From an uncultured Phycisphaerales bacterium (GTDB lineage: Bacteria; Planctomycetota; Phycisphaerae; Sedimentisphaerales; Anaerobacaceae): a DNA stretch of 7,829 nucleotides. Below are positions 1-5,316 of this stretch, piece after piece. The notes under the pieces were generated by a model that saw only the letters and a list, made by a program, of their open reading frames with translations, was not told where the DNA came from and did not search any database. Within the stretch, counting starts at the first letter, position 1. Every line of letters starts with the position of its first letter. The position numbers and the translations under genes are program-made. The stretch is taken from contig CALEZT010000190.1 in assembly GCA_937927975.1 (NCBI GenBank), forward strand, positions 1 to 7,829. Reading direction: 5' to 3'.

Positions 1-61
1 CCTGCTCTGGTATCGCCGTCTCCATCGCCTGAGCCTTTTGAGATAGTTACTAAGGGCAAAG

Positions 62-616
62 ATGAACGCGAGGATTGACGCCCAGGCCATTGATGACCTG
101 CTTCAAAGCCTGAGCTGCCCGCCGAAGGATCTTGTTGAGTCTCTGGCCTTGCTCAAGGGAGCACTGCCCTTTGTGGAACGGGCGGATTCACCCGAAGGCG
201 AAGATCGCTGTGTCGCCGGCTTGGCACAGCGTCTGCGTTGGGGCGGCTTTGAGCAGCGAATCCGCAGCATAATTCGCGAGTTGTGCCATTACCCCGCAGC
301 GACCCGGCGGCAGATCATCGACGCCGCCGCGTCGAGGGCGGCCGAGATCGTACAGAAGGCAAAGCAGCTTGAGCAGGCACAGGCGGAACTTGCGGCGGCA
401 ATCGGAGGCCTGGACGACAGGACGAAGGCCCTCCTGCACGTGATAATCGAGTTGCAGCACCTCGACAGCCACCTCGACACGGATTTCGTGAACGTCTGGC
501 GGCCACACGCACAGAATGCCCCAGTGGATGTTCTTCGGTCAGATCCAGTTTTTGCAGGACTGATGCAGGCGTACGATCTGGCCGTGGACGTGAATAAAGC
601 AGTGGACCCTTGGTGA
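62..616 (+). CDS. hypothetical protein, 184 aa, with central coiled-coil-like helix
   Basis: I do not recognise a family. The ORF encodes 184 residues with codon use (G/C-rich third positions) like the neighbouring genes. It looks soluble, with no signal peptide or membrane segment. Residues about 65-115 are rich in Ala, Gln, Glu, Arg and Lys and look like a long helix, possibly a coiled coil, followed by a leucine- and histidine-rich stretch (LLHVIIELQHLDSHL). The ATG at 62 has only a weak purine tract (AAGGGC) upstream, so the start is less certain than the reading frame. It is followed after 7 bases by a GC-rich hairpin, so it may end its own transcript. It lies upstream of the serine recombinase in the same direction. 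The sequence gives no basis for a function. Confidence 0.65.
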   Translation: MNARIDAQAIDDLLQSLSCPPKDLVESLALLKGALPFVERADSPEGEDRCVAGLAQRLRWGGFEQRIRSIIRELCHYPAATRRQIIDAAASRAAEIVQKAKQLEQAQAELAAAIGGLDDRTKALLHVIIELQHLDSHLDTDFVNVWRPHAQNAPVDVLRSDPVFAGLMQAYDLAVDVNKAVDPW

Positions 617-623
617 TTCTCCC

Positions 624-648
624 GGGCCGGTGCACCGCAGGCCGGCCC
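624..648 (+). terminator. GC-rich hairpin after the 184-aa ORF, possible terminator
   Basis: GGGCCGG at 624-630 is perfectly complementary to CCGGCCC at 642-648, with an 11-nt loop, and the hairpin begins 7 nt after the stop codon at 614-616. No U-run follows, so it is not a classical intrinsic terminator. It could instead be an RNA-stability hairpin or part of the control region of the next gene. Confidence 0.35.
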
Positions 649-678
649 CTTGTATACAAACCGACCCCTTTGTGTACA
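646..678 (+). promoter_or_regulatory. paired TGTRTACA boxes before the serine recombinase
   Basis: TGTATACA (651-658, a perfect palindrome) and TGTGTACA (671-678, one change) have centres exactly 20 bp apart, two turns of B-DNA. Each sits in a longer direct repeat that starts CCCCTT (646 and 665). They lie just upstream of the recombinase's Shine-Dalgarno sequence at 684-688. They could be an operator pair, or binding sites of the recombinase itself, since resolvases often act beside their own gene. Function is inferred only. Confidence 0.35.
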
Positions 679-697
679 GCAGTGGAGGGCAGAAGCG

Positions 698-1411
698 ATG
701 AAACAGCAAGCCATCGGCTACGTCCGTGTGTCCACGACCGATCATGCCATCCACGGCGTGAGCCTCGATGCCCAGCGGGAGAAGATCCGGGCATGGGCGG
801 ACCTCAACGGCTACGAACTGGCGGCCGTCTACGTCGATGAGGGAATCAGCGGCGGCAAGATGAGCAACCGGCCTGCCCTACAAAACGCCATCGCGGAGAC
901 TTGCCGTCAAGGCGGGGCCCTGGTGGTCTACAGCTTGTCCCGGCTGGCCCGATCGACCAAGGACGCCCTGGACATCAGCGAGCGGCTGCGGAAGGCCCAT
1001 GCGGACCTCGTGAGCCTGTCCGAGAAGATCGACACGACCAGCGCCGCCGGGAAGATGGTTTTCCGGCTGCTGGCGGTCCTGGCCGAATTCGAGCGGGACC
1101 TTGTGAGCGAGCGGACGACAACAGCCATGCAACACCTGAAGGCCGCGGGCCGGCGGATCAGTCACCGGCTGCCCTACGGCTTCGACCTGGACGCCGACGG
1201 CAAGCACCTCGTGTCCAATGTTCAGGAACAGGCCGCCATCGGCCTGATGCGCCGATGGCAGGCCGAGGGACTGAGCCTGCGGGCCATCGCGAACCGGCTG
1301 AACGAGCGGGGAATCCGCACAAAGGACGGCAAGCGGTTCTCGCACGTCCAGGTGCACCGGATCGTCACACGGGCCGAAGGACAGGCCCAGGCGTCGCGAC
1401 AGGCCGGATAG
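698..1411 (+). CDS. small serine recombinase (resolvase/invertase family)
   Basis: This is a site-specific DNA recombinase that would cut and rejoin DNA through a serine-phosphate intermediate. The 237-residue product has the resolvase catalytic domain at residues 4-140: YVRVS with Ser12 as nucleophile and Arg10, the SRLARS motif (Arg82, Arg85), and the EFERDLVSERT helix at 130-140. Residues 157-225 (LPYGF, then an HTH-like SLRAIANRLNERGI) look like a short version of the Recombinase DNA-binding domain. The protein lacks the long zinc-ribbon and coiled-coil C-terminus of large serine integrases. ATG 698 is preferred over the upstream TTG at 650 because GGAGGG ends 9 bases before it and the N-terminus then matches the family. 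It may be a resolvase, an invertase or the mobility enzyme of a nested element. It is transcribed alone and is separated from the next gene by a terminator-like spacer. Confidence 0.93.
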   Translation: MKQQAIGYVRVSTTDHAIHGVSLDAQREKIRAWADLNGYELAAVYVDEGISGGKMSNRPALQNAIAETCRQGGALVVYSLSRLARSTKDALDISERLRKAHADLVSLSEKIDTTSAAGKMVFRLLAVLAEFERDLVSERTTTAMQHLKAAGRRISHRLPYGFDLDADGKHLVSNVQEQAAIGLMRRWQAEGLSLRAIANRLNERGIRTKDGKRFSHVQVHRIVTRAEGQAQASRQAG

Positions 1412-1425
1412 GGAGTCCTTTGGCA

Positions 1426-1478
1426 CCGGGGCCGGGAAAACCGATAGGGGGCCCCGGGGACCGGCGGATGCCTTTTTT
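1426..1478 (+). repeat. 8-bp inverted repeat followed by a distant T-run
   Basis: CCGGGGCC at 1426-1433 and GGCCCCGG at 1450-1457 are perfect inverted complements with a 16-nt loop, 14 nt after the serine recombinase stop. A run of six T lies at 1473-1478, 15 nt beyond the stem. That is too far for a standard intrinsic terminator, so this is listed as an inverted repeat that may contribute to termination. Confidence 0.4.
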
Positions 1479-1502
1479 CGTACGGAGGGAGCGGGGCAAG
1501 GA

Positions 1503-1535
1503 TGGGCCCCTGAAACTCAGATTCAGCCCATTTTT
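1503..1535 (+). terminator. probable intrinsic terminator after the serine recombinase
   Basis: TGGG (1503-1506) pairs with CCCA (1527-1530) and CTGAA (1510-1514) pairs with TTCAG (1522-1526). This gives nine base pairs interrupted by a CCC bulge, with a 7-nt loop, and TTTTT follows at once at 1531-1535. Position, stem and T-run all fit Rho-independent termination of the serine recombinase transcript. It is the best terminator candidate in the window. Confidence 0.55.
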
Positions 1536-1652
1536 CCCAGACCGGACAATTGGAGTCCTCTTTTTTCCCCTCCCCAAAAGTTCCCCCAGAATTTTCGGAT
1601 TTCTCGTCTTGACCGGTCGTGTTCTTTTTCGGTAGGATGAGGGACGTGAAAA
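1536..1652 (+). promoter_or_regulatory. pyrimidine-rich non-coding spacer with possible promoter
   Basis: The stretch from 1412 to 1652 holds no supported gene. Its second half is rich in T and C runs and poor in coding signal. TTGACC (1609-1614) and TAGGAT (1633-1638), 18 bp apart, resemble a sigma-70 promoter. However, the predicted transcript start would fall at about the Shine-Dalgarno of the leader ORF at 1653, so the two readings conflict. The octamer GGAGTCCT occurs at both 1412-1419 and 1552-1559. Confidence 0.25.
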
Positions 1653-1760
1653 ATGCGAAAACCAGATCAGTCAGCCATCATCCGGGCGGGCGCGGTTCAT
1701 CCGCAGGGTATCGCATACCTTCACAACCCGCCCATGATTCTCTCCCTGCTCCACCTATGA
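1653..1760 (+). CDS. possible 35-codon leader ORF overlapping the next start
   Basis: This short ORF encodes 35 residues beginning MRKPDQSAII and ending LHL. It has a good Shine-Dalgarno (GAGGGA, 1639-1644) eight bases before its ATG. Its stop codon forms an ATGA overlap with the ATG at 1757, the classic geometry for translational coupling. Third-position G+C, counted by eye, is about 65% here, against about 45% for the same DNA read in the frame of the downstream gene. That favours this frame as the translated one. The peptide is hydrophobic near its end and I do not recognise it. It could be a coupling leader, a genuine small protein, or chance. A sequencing frameshift joining it to the downstream gene is another possibility. 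Confidence 0.35.
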   Translation: MRKPDQSAIIRAGAVHPQGIAYLHNPPMILSLLHL

Positions 1761-2518
1761 AGAAGCGACAATCCGCCAAGCGTTTCAGTGTGGCCTGCGA
1801 CCTGCCAAACGAGATTACCAATGCCGAGTTGGAGACCGCGGCGATCGGACACGACAGATTGTCCCGTCTCTGGGAATCCCCGCAGCCCGAGGGGAATGTC
1901 TCGGCGTCCGACCTGATCCAACGGACCAGGCAGAAGATCCAGGATTGGCTGGGCGCAGAGAGGCCGTCTCCGGAATGTACCTGCTTCATGCACCGCCGGA
2001 GTATCCGGCTGATCGCTCCCGCCATACGGGAGATTGCTGAGCACCTGCGTCTCGCCCGCATGGACGGGATGGCCGACACGCTCGAAGCCCGGTTTCGTGG
2101 GTTGGACCGCCGCGTTACCTATGTGTCGCCCCACACGCATGGCGATGACAACCATGCCGATCATATGCCCCGCATGGATTTCGCTGTCGTGAACGAAGCC
2201 GACAAGCTGATGCAGACGTTGAAACGAATCTCCGAATCCGATGCGTTCCAGGCAGAACAGAAGCCCGAGACGCCCCTGACCTTGGGCGAATTCATGGAAG
2301 AACACTGCGTGCCTCTTTCGACGAATCTCCGTGAGAGCCGGATCACCTCATTGCAGGGCTTGGCCCAGAAGGGACAGGTCGAGATGAAGCATGTCAATCC
2401 CTGGCGAAGGGGCCAAAGCAAGAGGTATCTGCCGTCTTATCTGAAGAGCCAATGGGGGGCCTACGCGGAGAAGTGTACTGGCCTTCCCTCACTAAAAGCA
2501 TCGACTGACTGCCTGTAA
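1757..2518 (+). CDS. hypothetical protein, about 253 aa, possible C-terminal DNA-binding region
   Basis: The family is not recognised. From the ATG at 1757 the product is 253 residues. The frame is open back to a GTG at 1619 and an ATG at 1637, but that extension has poorer codon use and reads like low-quality sequence, so I prefer 1757. This start has no Shine-Dalgarno of its own and may be translated by coupling to the leader ORF. The protein looks soluble, with a helical middle (QRTRQKIQDWLGAE and IREIAEHLRLARMDGMADTLEARF). The C-terminal part (LTLGEFMEEHCVPLSTNLRESRITSL, then a basic PWRRGQSKRYLPSYLKSQW) could be a winged helix, but this is inference. It ends where the AAGTGSC repeats begin, so it lies just ahead of the replication operon and may belong to its control. 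Confidence 0.6.
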   Translation: MKKRQSAKRFSVACDLPNEITNAELETAAIGHDRLSRLWESPQPEGNVSASDLIQRTRQKIQDWLGAERPSPECTCFMHRRSIRLIAPAIREIAEHLRLARMDGMADTLEARFRGLDRRVTYVSPHTHGDDNHADHMPRMDFAVVNEADKLMQTLKRISESDAFQAEQKPETPLTLGEFMEEHCVPLSTNLRESRITSLQGLAQKGQVEMKHVNPWRRGQSKRYLPSYLKSQWGAYAEKCTGLPSLKASTDCL

Positions 2519-2553
2519 GTGCCTGAAAAAGTGCCGCAAGTGGCACAAGTGCC
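2517..2553 (+). repeat. four AAGTGSC direct repeats with an internal dyad
   Basis: AAGTGCC occurs at 2517-2523, 2529-2535 and 2547-2553, and AAGTGGC at 2538-2544, giving a periodicity of 12, 9 and 9 bp. GTGCC (2531-2535) and GGCAC (2542-2546) also form a dyad with a 6-bp spacer. The array starts at the stop codon of the preceding gene and lies about 70-100 bp before the replication operon. It could be a regulator-binding array or an iteron-like origin element. Confidence 0.45.
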
Positions 2554-2599
2554 CACATCTGTTTCGCCTTGCGATTTGGCACCTTGTATCATGCCCCCA

Positions 2600-2628
2600 C
2601 TATCCGTAATGTAGATCATTATGGATAG
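2600..2628 (+). promoter_or_regulatory. 12-bp-arm dyad over the start of the first operon gene
   Basis: CTATCCGTAATG (2600-2611) and CATTATGGATAG (2617-2628) are inverted complements except for one G-T position, separated by TAGAT. The right arm contains the ATG at 2621. As DNA it is a strong candidate operator for autoregulation by the HTH protein that follows. As RNA it would fold into a hairpin that hides the start codon. A TATCAT hexamer at 2587-2592 could be a -10 element but lacks a good -35. Confidence 0.5.
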
Positions 2629-2827
2629 CCAAATGTCACAATTGGTTGACGCAAGAACGCTCGGCGGTATGCTCGGCGTTCGTCACAAACTCATCCTCAC
2701 ATGGGCCAGGCGCGGCACGATTCCATCGCTTCGAATTTCGGATCGCACGATTCGATTCGAGCCTGGGGACGTACTCCAAACACTTCGTGGCCGTACCGCC
2801 CCAACAACTCAAGGAGCTTTCAAATGA
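2621..2827 (+). CDS. small HTH protein, excisionase/AlpA-like regulator
   Basis: The product is a 68-residue DNA-binding protein. Residues 8-56 (LVDARTLGGMLGV, TWARRGTIPSLRIS, IRFEPGDVLQTL) match the layout of the HTH_17/MerR-like fold of excisionases and AlpA regulators: a helix-turn-helix, a wing with a basic strand, and an aspartate before the last helix. Known relatives bend DNA at att sites or activate integrase and replication genes. It opens the operon and overlaps the next gene by 4 bp (ATGA). The start is uncertain: ATG 2621 lies inside the dyad arm, while ATG 2633 gives an N-terminus (MSQLVDARTL) more typical of the family, and neither has a strong Shine-Dalgarno. Its position argues for a regulator of the operon rather than a dedicated excisionase. 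Confidence 0.85.
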   Translation: MDSQMSQLVDARTLGGMLGVRHKLILTWARRGTIPSLRISDRTIRFEPGDVLQTLRGRTAPTTQGAFK

Positions 2828-3087
2828 CGACATGCGCGCAAGCCGGCCCTGGCAGGGGCACGGCGACGGGGGAAAGCGATCGATGGTCACAATCCTACCA
2901 CCAACCGCAGCCGATGTCAAGACCGAAATCCGAATCCGAGACGAGTTCGGCCCTGGGAGCCCTGATGATCTACCTTCTTGGCAGCGATCTGCCGACAGAG
3001 GAACGGCGATTGGGCTGGGCGCTCGCGAAAAAATGGACCGGACAACTGGTCGACGCCAAACATAACCTTCTCGTGGGAGCGGCATGA
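2824..3087 (+). CDS. small hypothetical protein, 87 aa
   Basis: I do not recognise this protein. ATG 2824 overlaps the stop of the HTH gene (ATGA) and has AAGGAG at the right distance (2812-2817), so the start is well supported although the frame is open further upstream. The first 40 residues are rich in Gly, Ser, Thr, Gln and Pro and are probably disordered. The last part (ALMIYLLGSDLPTEERRLGWALAKKWTGQL) should fold as helices. There is no signal peptide or clear membrane segment. The stop overlaps the next start by 4 bp. A long open frame also exists in another phase here, but it lacks these start and overlap signals. The context suggests an accessory replication or regulatory protein. No function can be assigned. 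Confidence 0.6.
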   Translation: MTTCAQAGPGRGTATGESDRWSQSYHQPQPMSRPKSESETSSALGALMIYLLGSDLPTEERRLGWALAKKWTGQLVDAKHNLLVGAA

Positions 3088-3398
3088 TGGCACGGATGAA
3101 GGATGCTGAACGCCTGTCTGAGCAGCCTGTCTGCATCTTCTGCAGGGGCCGGTCCGCGGACGCTGTCTGGATCGGCAAACAGACCGTTGGGGTATGTCAG
3201 CCGTGCGCGATCGACATCCTGCCCAAGCTCATCGGGGACGCCGTCTGCAACCGTGTGAACGCCGACCGCGAGGGCCTTCAGGACGTAGCCGAACGCCATT
3301 GGACGGCGGCCAAAGGCAACTTCTTCGAGTCGATATTCCGCAACGCCTGCCGGATTCTGGATGAGTGGCAGCAGGGCCACGCGGGGAGGCTGAACTGA
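3084..3398 (+). CDS. small zinc-ribbon-like protein, 104 aa
   Basis: The 104-residue product has two CxxC pairs, Cys17/Cys20 (CIFC) and Cys38/Cys41 (CQPC), spaced like a zinc ribbon. The pattern resembles short treble-clef or ClpX-type zinc-binding domains, but no family is certain. The remainder is helical, with Trp95 near the C-terminus. The ATG at 3084 overlaps the previous stop by 4 bp and GGGAGC precedes it. Met2 at 3087 is an equally possible start. The stop overlaps the initiator gene's start by one base (TGATG). Its position directly before the replication initiator suggests a DNA- or protein-binding helper in replication, which is inferred from context only. Confidence 0.75.
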   Translation: MMARMKDAERLSEQPVCIFCRGRSADAVWIGKQTVGVCQPCAIDILPKLIGDAVCNRVNADREGLQDVAERHWTAAKGNFFESIFRNACRILDEWQQGHAGRLN

Positions 3399-4156
3399 TG
3401 GGCAATGGCGCAATCCGCAAAGGTTTCATTTTGAAGGCCCGCAAGATCGAGGACAGCGACATCGCCCATGCCTCGCCCTGCACGCGGGAACTGTGGGACC
3501 TGATCCTCCGCAAGGCCAATTTCCGTGACCAGAGGTGCGGGCGCACGGTCATCAGGAGGGGCCAATGGCTGACCACGTACGAGGAGATCCAGGAGCTCCT
3601 GCACTGGCGAATCGGCTACCGAAAGCTCGTGTACACACACCATCAGATCAATCGCGCCATGAAGGCGCTGCGAAGACACACAATGATAGCCACAGCGAAG
3701 GCCACACGCGGGCTATTCGTAAGTGTCTTGAATTATGACTTTTACCAGACGCAAGGGAACTACGAAGGCCACAACGACGGCCACAACGAAGGCCGCTATA
3801 AGGCCACACCACAACGAAGGAATGGAAGGAATGTAAAGAAAGCAGCGGGCGATTTCGCGTCTCCGACGGCCGCCCAGGTCGACGAATACGCGGACAGCAT
3901 CGGCTATCACCGTCCCAACCTCGGTCGCGATTTCGTGCAGAAGTACGAGGGAGCAGGATGGTCGATCAACGGCGAACCGATGCGAGACTGGAGGCTCGTG
4001 GTCCAGGGGTGGCAGAAGGCTGACGAGCAGAAGGCCAAGGCCGCCAGCCATCAAGAGCGAGAACCTCAGCCCGGGGACCCTGACTGGTATCCGAGTGATG
4101 AGCAAGTCCGCGCGGCATTGGCGCAAGATGAGACGCTGGAGGCCCAGGTATGCTGA
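3398..4156 (+). CDS. phage-type replication initiator (winged-helix, O/DnaD-like)
   Basis: The 252-residue product has the two-part layout of phage replisome organisers. Residues 50-117 look like a winged helix: GQWLTTYEEIQELL, a recognition helix around TYTHHQINRAMKALRR near 80-93, and a wing ending FVSVLNYDFYQ. Residues 154-206 (FASPTAAQVDEYADSIGY, then FVQKYEGAGWSINGEPMRDWRLVVQGW) match the C-terminal module seen in many such initiators, where it usually contacts the helicase. The linker between them (GHNDGHNEGRYK) is encoded by 12-bp tandem repeats that are candidate origin iterons. ATG 3398 has GGAGG eight bases upstream and overlaps the zinc-ribbon gene's stop by one base. The gene overlaps the primase gene by 7 bp. 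It probably binds the origin inside its own gene and loads the replication machinery. Confidence 0.8.
   Translation: MGNGAIRKGFILKARKIEDSDIAHASPCTRELWDLILRKANFRDQRCGRTVIRRGQWLTTYEEIQELLHWRIGYRKLVYTHHQINRAMKALRRHTMIATAKATRGLFVSVLNYDFYQTQGNYEGHNDGHNEGRYKATPQRRNGRNVKKAAGDFASPTAAQVDEYADSIGYHRPNLGRDFVQKYEGAGWSINGEPMRDWRLVVQGWQKADEQKAKAASHQEREPQPGDPDWYPSDEQVRAALAQDETLEAQVC
3763..3810 (+). repeat. 12-bp tandem iterons inside the initiator gene, candidate origin
   Basis: Four consecutive 12-bp units follow one another without gap: CGAAGGCCACAA (3763), CGACGGCCACAA (3775), CGAAGGCCGCTA (3787) and the more diverged TAAGGCCACACC (3799). A further CGAAGGCCACA lies apart at 3696-3706, and CACAACGAAGG follows at 3810-3820. 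The array is flanked by A/T-richer DNA on the left (3717-3749) and by a purine-rich stretch on the right (3814-3844). The layout resembles the lambda origin inside gene O, with initiator iterons next to an easily melted strand-biased region. The origin role is inferred. Confidence 0.55.
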
Positions 4157-5289
4157 ACCGAGCGAGCAAAAGCGACCTGCTGAGCGAACTGAAAACCGCC
4201 GGCGCCACGATCAAGGCCGATGGCCGGGAGATCATCTGCCCCTTCCACGAGGACAAGAGCCCCTCGGGCAGTGTTTACGAGAAAGACGGCATCTTTCGGT
4301 TCAAGTGCCATGCCGCCTCCTGCGGGTTCTGCGGTGACGTGTTCGATGTGGTCGCCAAGGCCACAGGCAAGAGCGTCGACGACGTGCTCAAGGAGCATGG
4401 GGACAAGCAGCCCCCGCGTAAGGCACAGGCCCAGGCTCAAACCAAAGAGCCCGAGCCCACGAAGGTCTACGCAGACATGGCGACTATCAAGGCCATGCTC
4501 AAGCCCGAGAGTATCGAGGCCGAGTACACGTACACCAACCCTTCGACGCACGCGGCCGACCTGGTCGTGATCCGGTATCGGGACACCAACGGCAAGAAGC
4601 GTTTCTGGCAGGTGAGCCCGGTGCAAGGTGGTTGGATTCTCAAGAGGCCCCCGGGCAGGCTCCCCCTGTACAACCGCATCCAGGTTGCCGAGGCCAAGAC
4701 GGTCGTCGTCGTCGAGGGCGAGAAATGCGTCCATGCCCTGCGACGGTGCGGTCATGGGGGCACCACAAGCCCGATGGGGGCCGGTAAAGCCTCCTATGCC
4801 GATTGGACGCCCCTGGCGGGCAAGACCGTCATCCTGTGGCCGGACAACGACGAGGGCGGTCGTAAGCACATGCAGGAGGTCGCGTCGATCCTGGAGCGAC
4901 TGGATCCCATCACCATGGCCATGCCCGTCCGCAACCCTTGGGACGATGCCAAGATGATCATGGACGAAGGCAAGCACGCGGCAGAGGCGCACGGCTGTTC
5001 GATTGTGTTCGTCACCCACATGCGGAAAGGCGCTCAGGCCGGGGATACCGACAGCCTGGCGGGCGGCGCAGCCTACGAGAGATTCGCCGACACAATCATC
5101 CAGCTACAGCGGCATGACAGCCACGAATCCACCATCCTGAAGGCATGCGGCCGGGTACAGGAAGAACACAATCAGACCATCTTCATCGAGAAGGCCCGGG
5201 CCCCCGGCACTGGATTCCGCCTGGCCTACCACATGGACCCGAACAGTCTGACGCTGGACGAACTCGGCGTCATCGTGAAGAAAAAGTAA
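4150..5289 (+). CDS. phage/plasmid-type primase with C-terminal RecA-like helicase remnant
   Basis: The 379-residue product would make RNA primers for the element. Residues 28-68 form a CHC2 zinc finger (Cys30, His33, Cys53, Cys58 or Cys61, in CPFHEDKSPSG and FKCHAASCGFCGDVFDVV). A Q/A/K-rich linker follows at 86-105. Residues 184-236 form a TOPRIM domain with Glu189 in VVVVEGEK and the DxD Asp232/Asp234 in WPDNDEGG. From about residue 275 the sequence changes to the end of a RecA-like helicase domain (HGCSIVFVTHMRKG, then GGAAYERFADTIIQL). No Walker A (GxxxxGKT/S) or Walker B precedes it; GAGKAS at 210-215 belongs to the TOPRIM region. This suggests an internal deletion of a larger primase-helicase, leaving primase activity likely and helicase activity unlikely. 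Start ATG 4150 has GGAGG at 4138-4142 and overlaps the initiator gene. Confidence 0.85.
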   Translation: MLNRASKSDLLSELKTAGATIKADGREIICPFHEDKSPSGSVYEKDGIFRFKCHAASCGFCGDVFDVVAKATGKSVDDVLKEHGDKQPPRKAQAQAQTKEPEPTKVYADMATIKAMLKPESIEAEYTYTNPSTHAADLVVIRYRDTNGKKRFWQVSPVQGGWILKRPPGRLPLYNRIQVAEAKTVVVVEGEKCVHALRRCGHGGTTSPMGAGKASYADWTPLAGKTVILWPDNDEGGRKHMQEVASILERLDPITMAMPVRNPWDDAKMIMDEGKHAAEAHGCSIVFVTHMRKGAQAGDTDSLAGGAAYERFADTIIQLQRHDSHESTILKACGRVQEEHNQTIFIEKARAPGTGFRLAYHMDPNSLTLDELGVIVKKK

Positions 5290-5316
5290 GCACCAGTCTT
5301 GAAAAAAGGAGTTTTC

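Noticed and set aside
1..78. 3' end of an upstream gene in frame 1 (stop at 76-78)
   Set aside because: Too little sequence is present to judge coding; it would overlap the start of the 184-aa ORF and other frames are also briefly open.
901..1635. Out-of-frame + strand ORF of 244 codons across the serine recombinase and the spacer
   Set aside because: It is a shadow of the recombinase, rich in Arg, Pro and Gly, and it continues through the terminator-like spacer.
2646..3065. Alternative + strand ORF of 139 codons overlapping the HTH and 87-aa genes
   Set aside because: It lacks a ribosome site, overlaps most of the HTH domain gene, and breaks the chain of ATGA overlaps that supports the other frame.
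3660..3850. CRISPR array in the repetitive part of the initiator gene
   Set aside because: Units are 12 bp and contiguous without spacers, and lie within a coding frame.
4777..4797. Walker A motif in the primase (GAGKAS)
   Set aside because: The spacing does not fit GxxxxGKT/S, and the position matches a conserved loop of the TOPRIM region before the WPDNDEGG motif.
4066..5019. Long minus-strand ORF of 317 codons opposite the primase gene
   Set aside because: It is the antisense shadow of a GC-rich gene with clear zinc-finger and TOPRIM motifs on the + strand; its sequence is low-complexity His/Gly/Leu/Arg.
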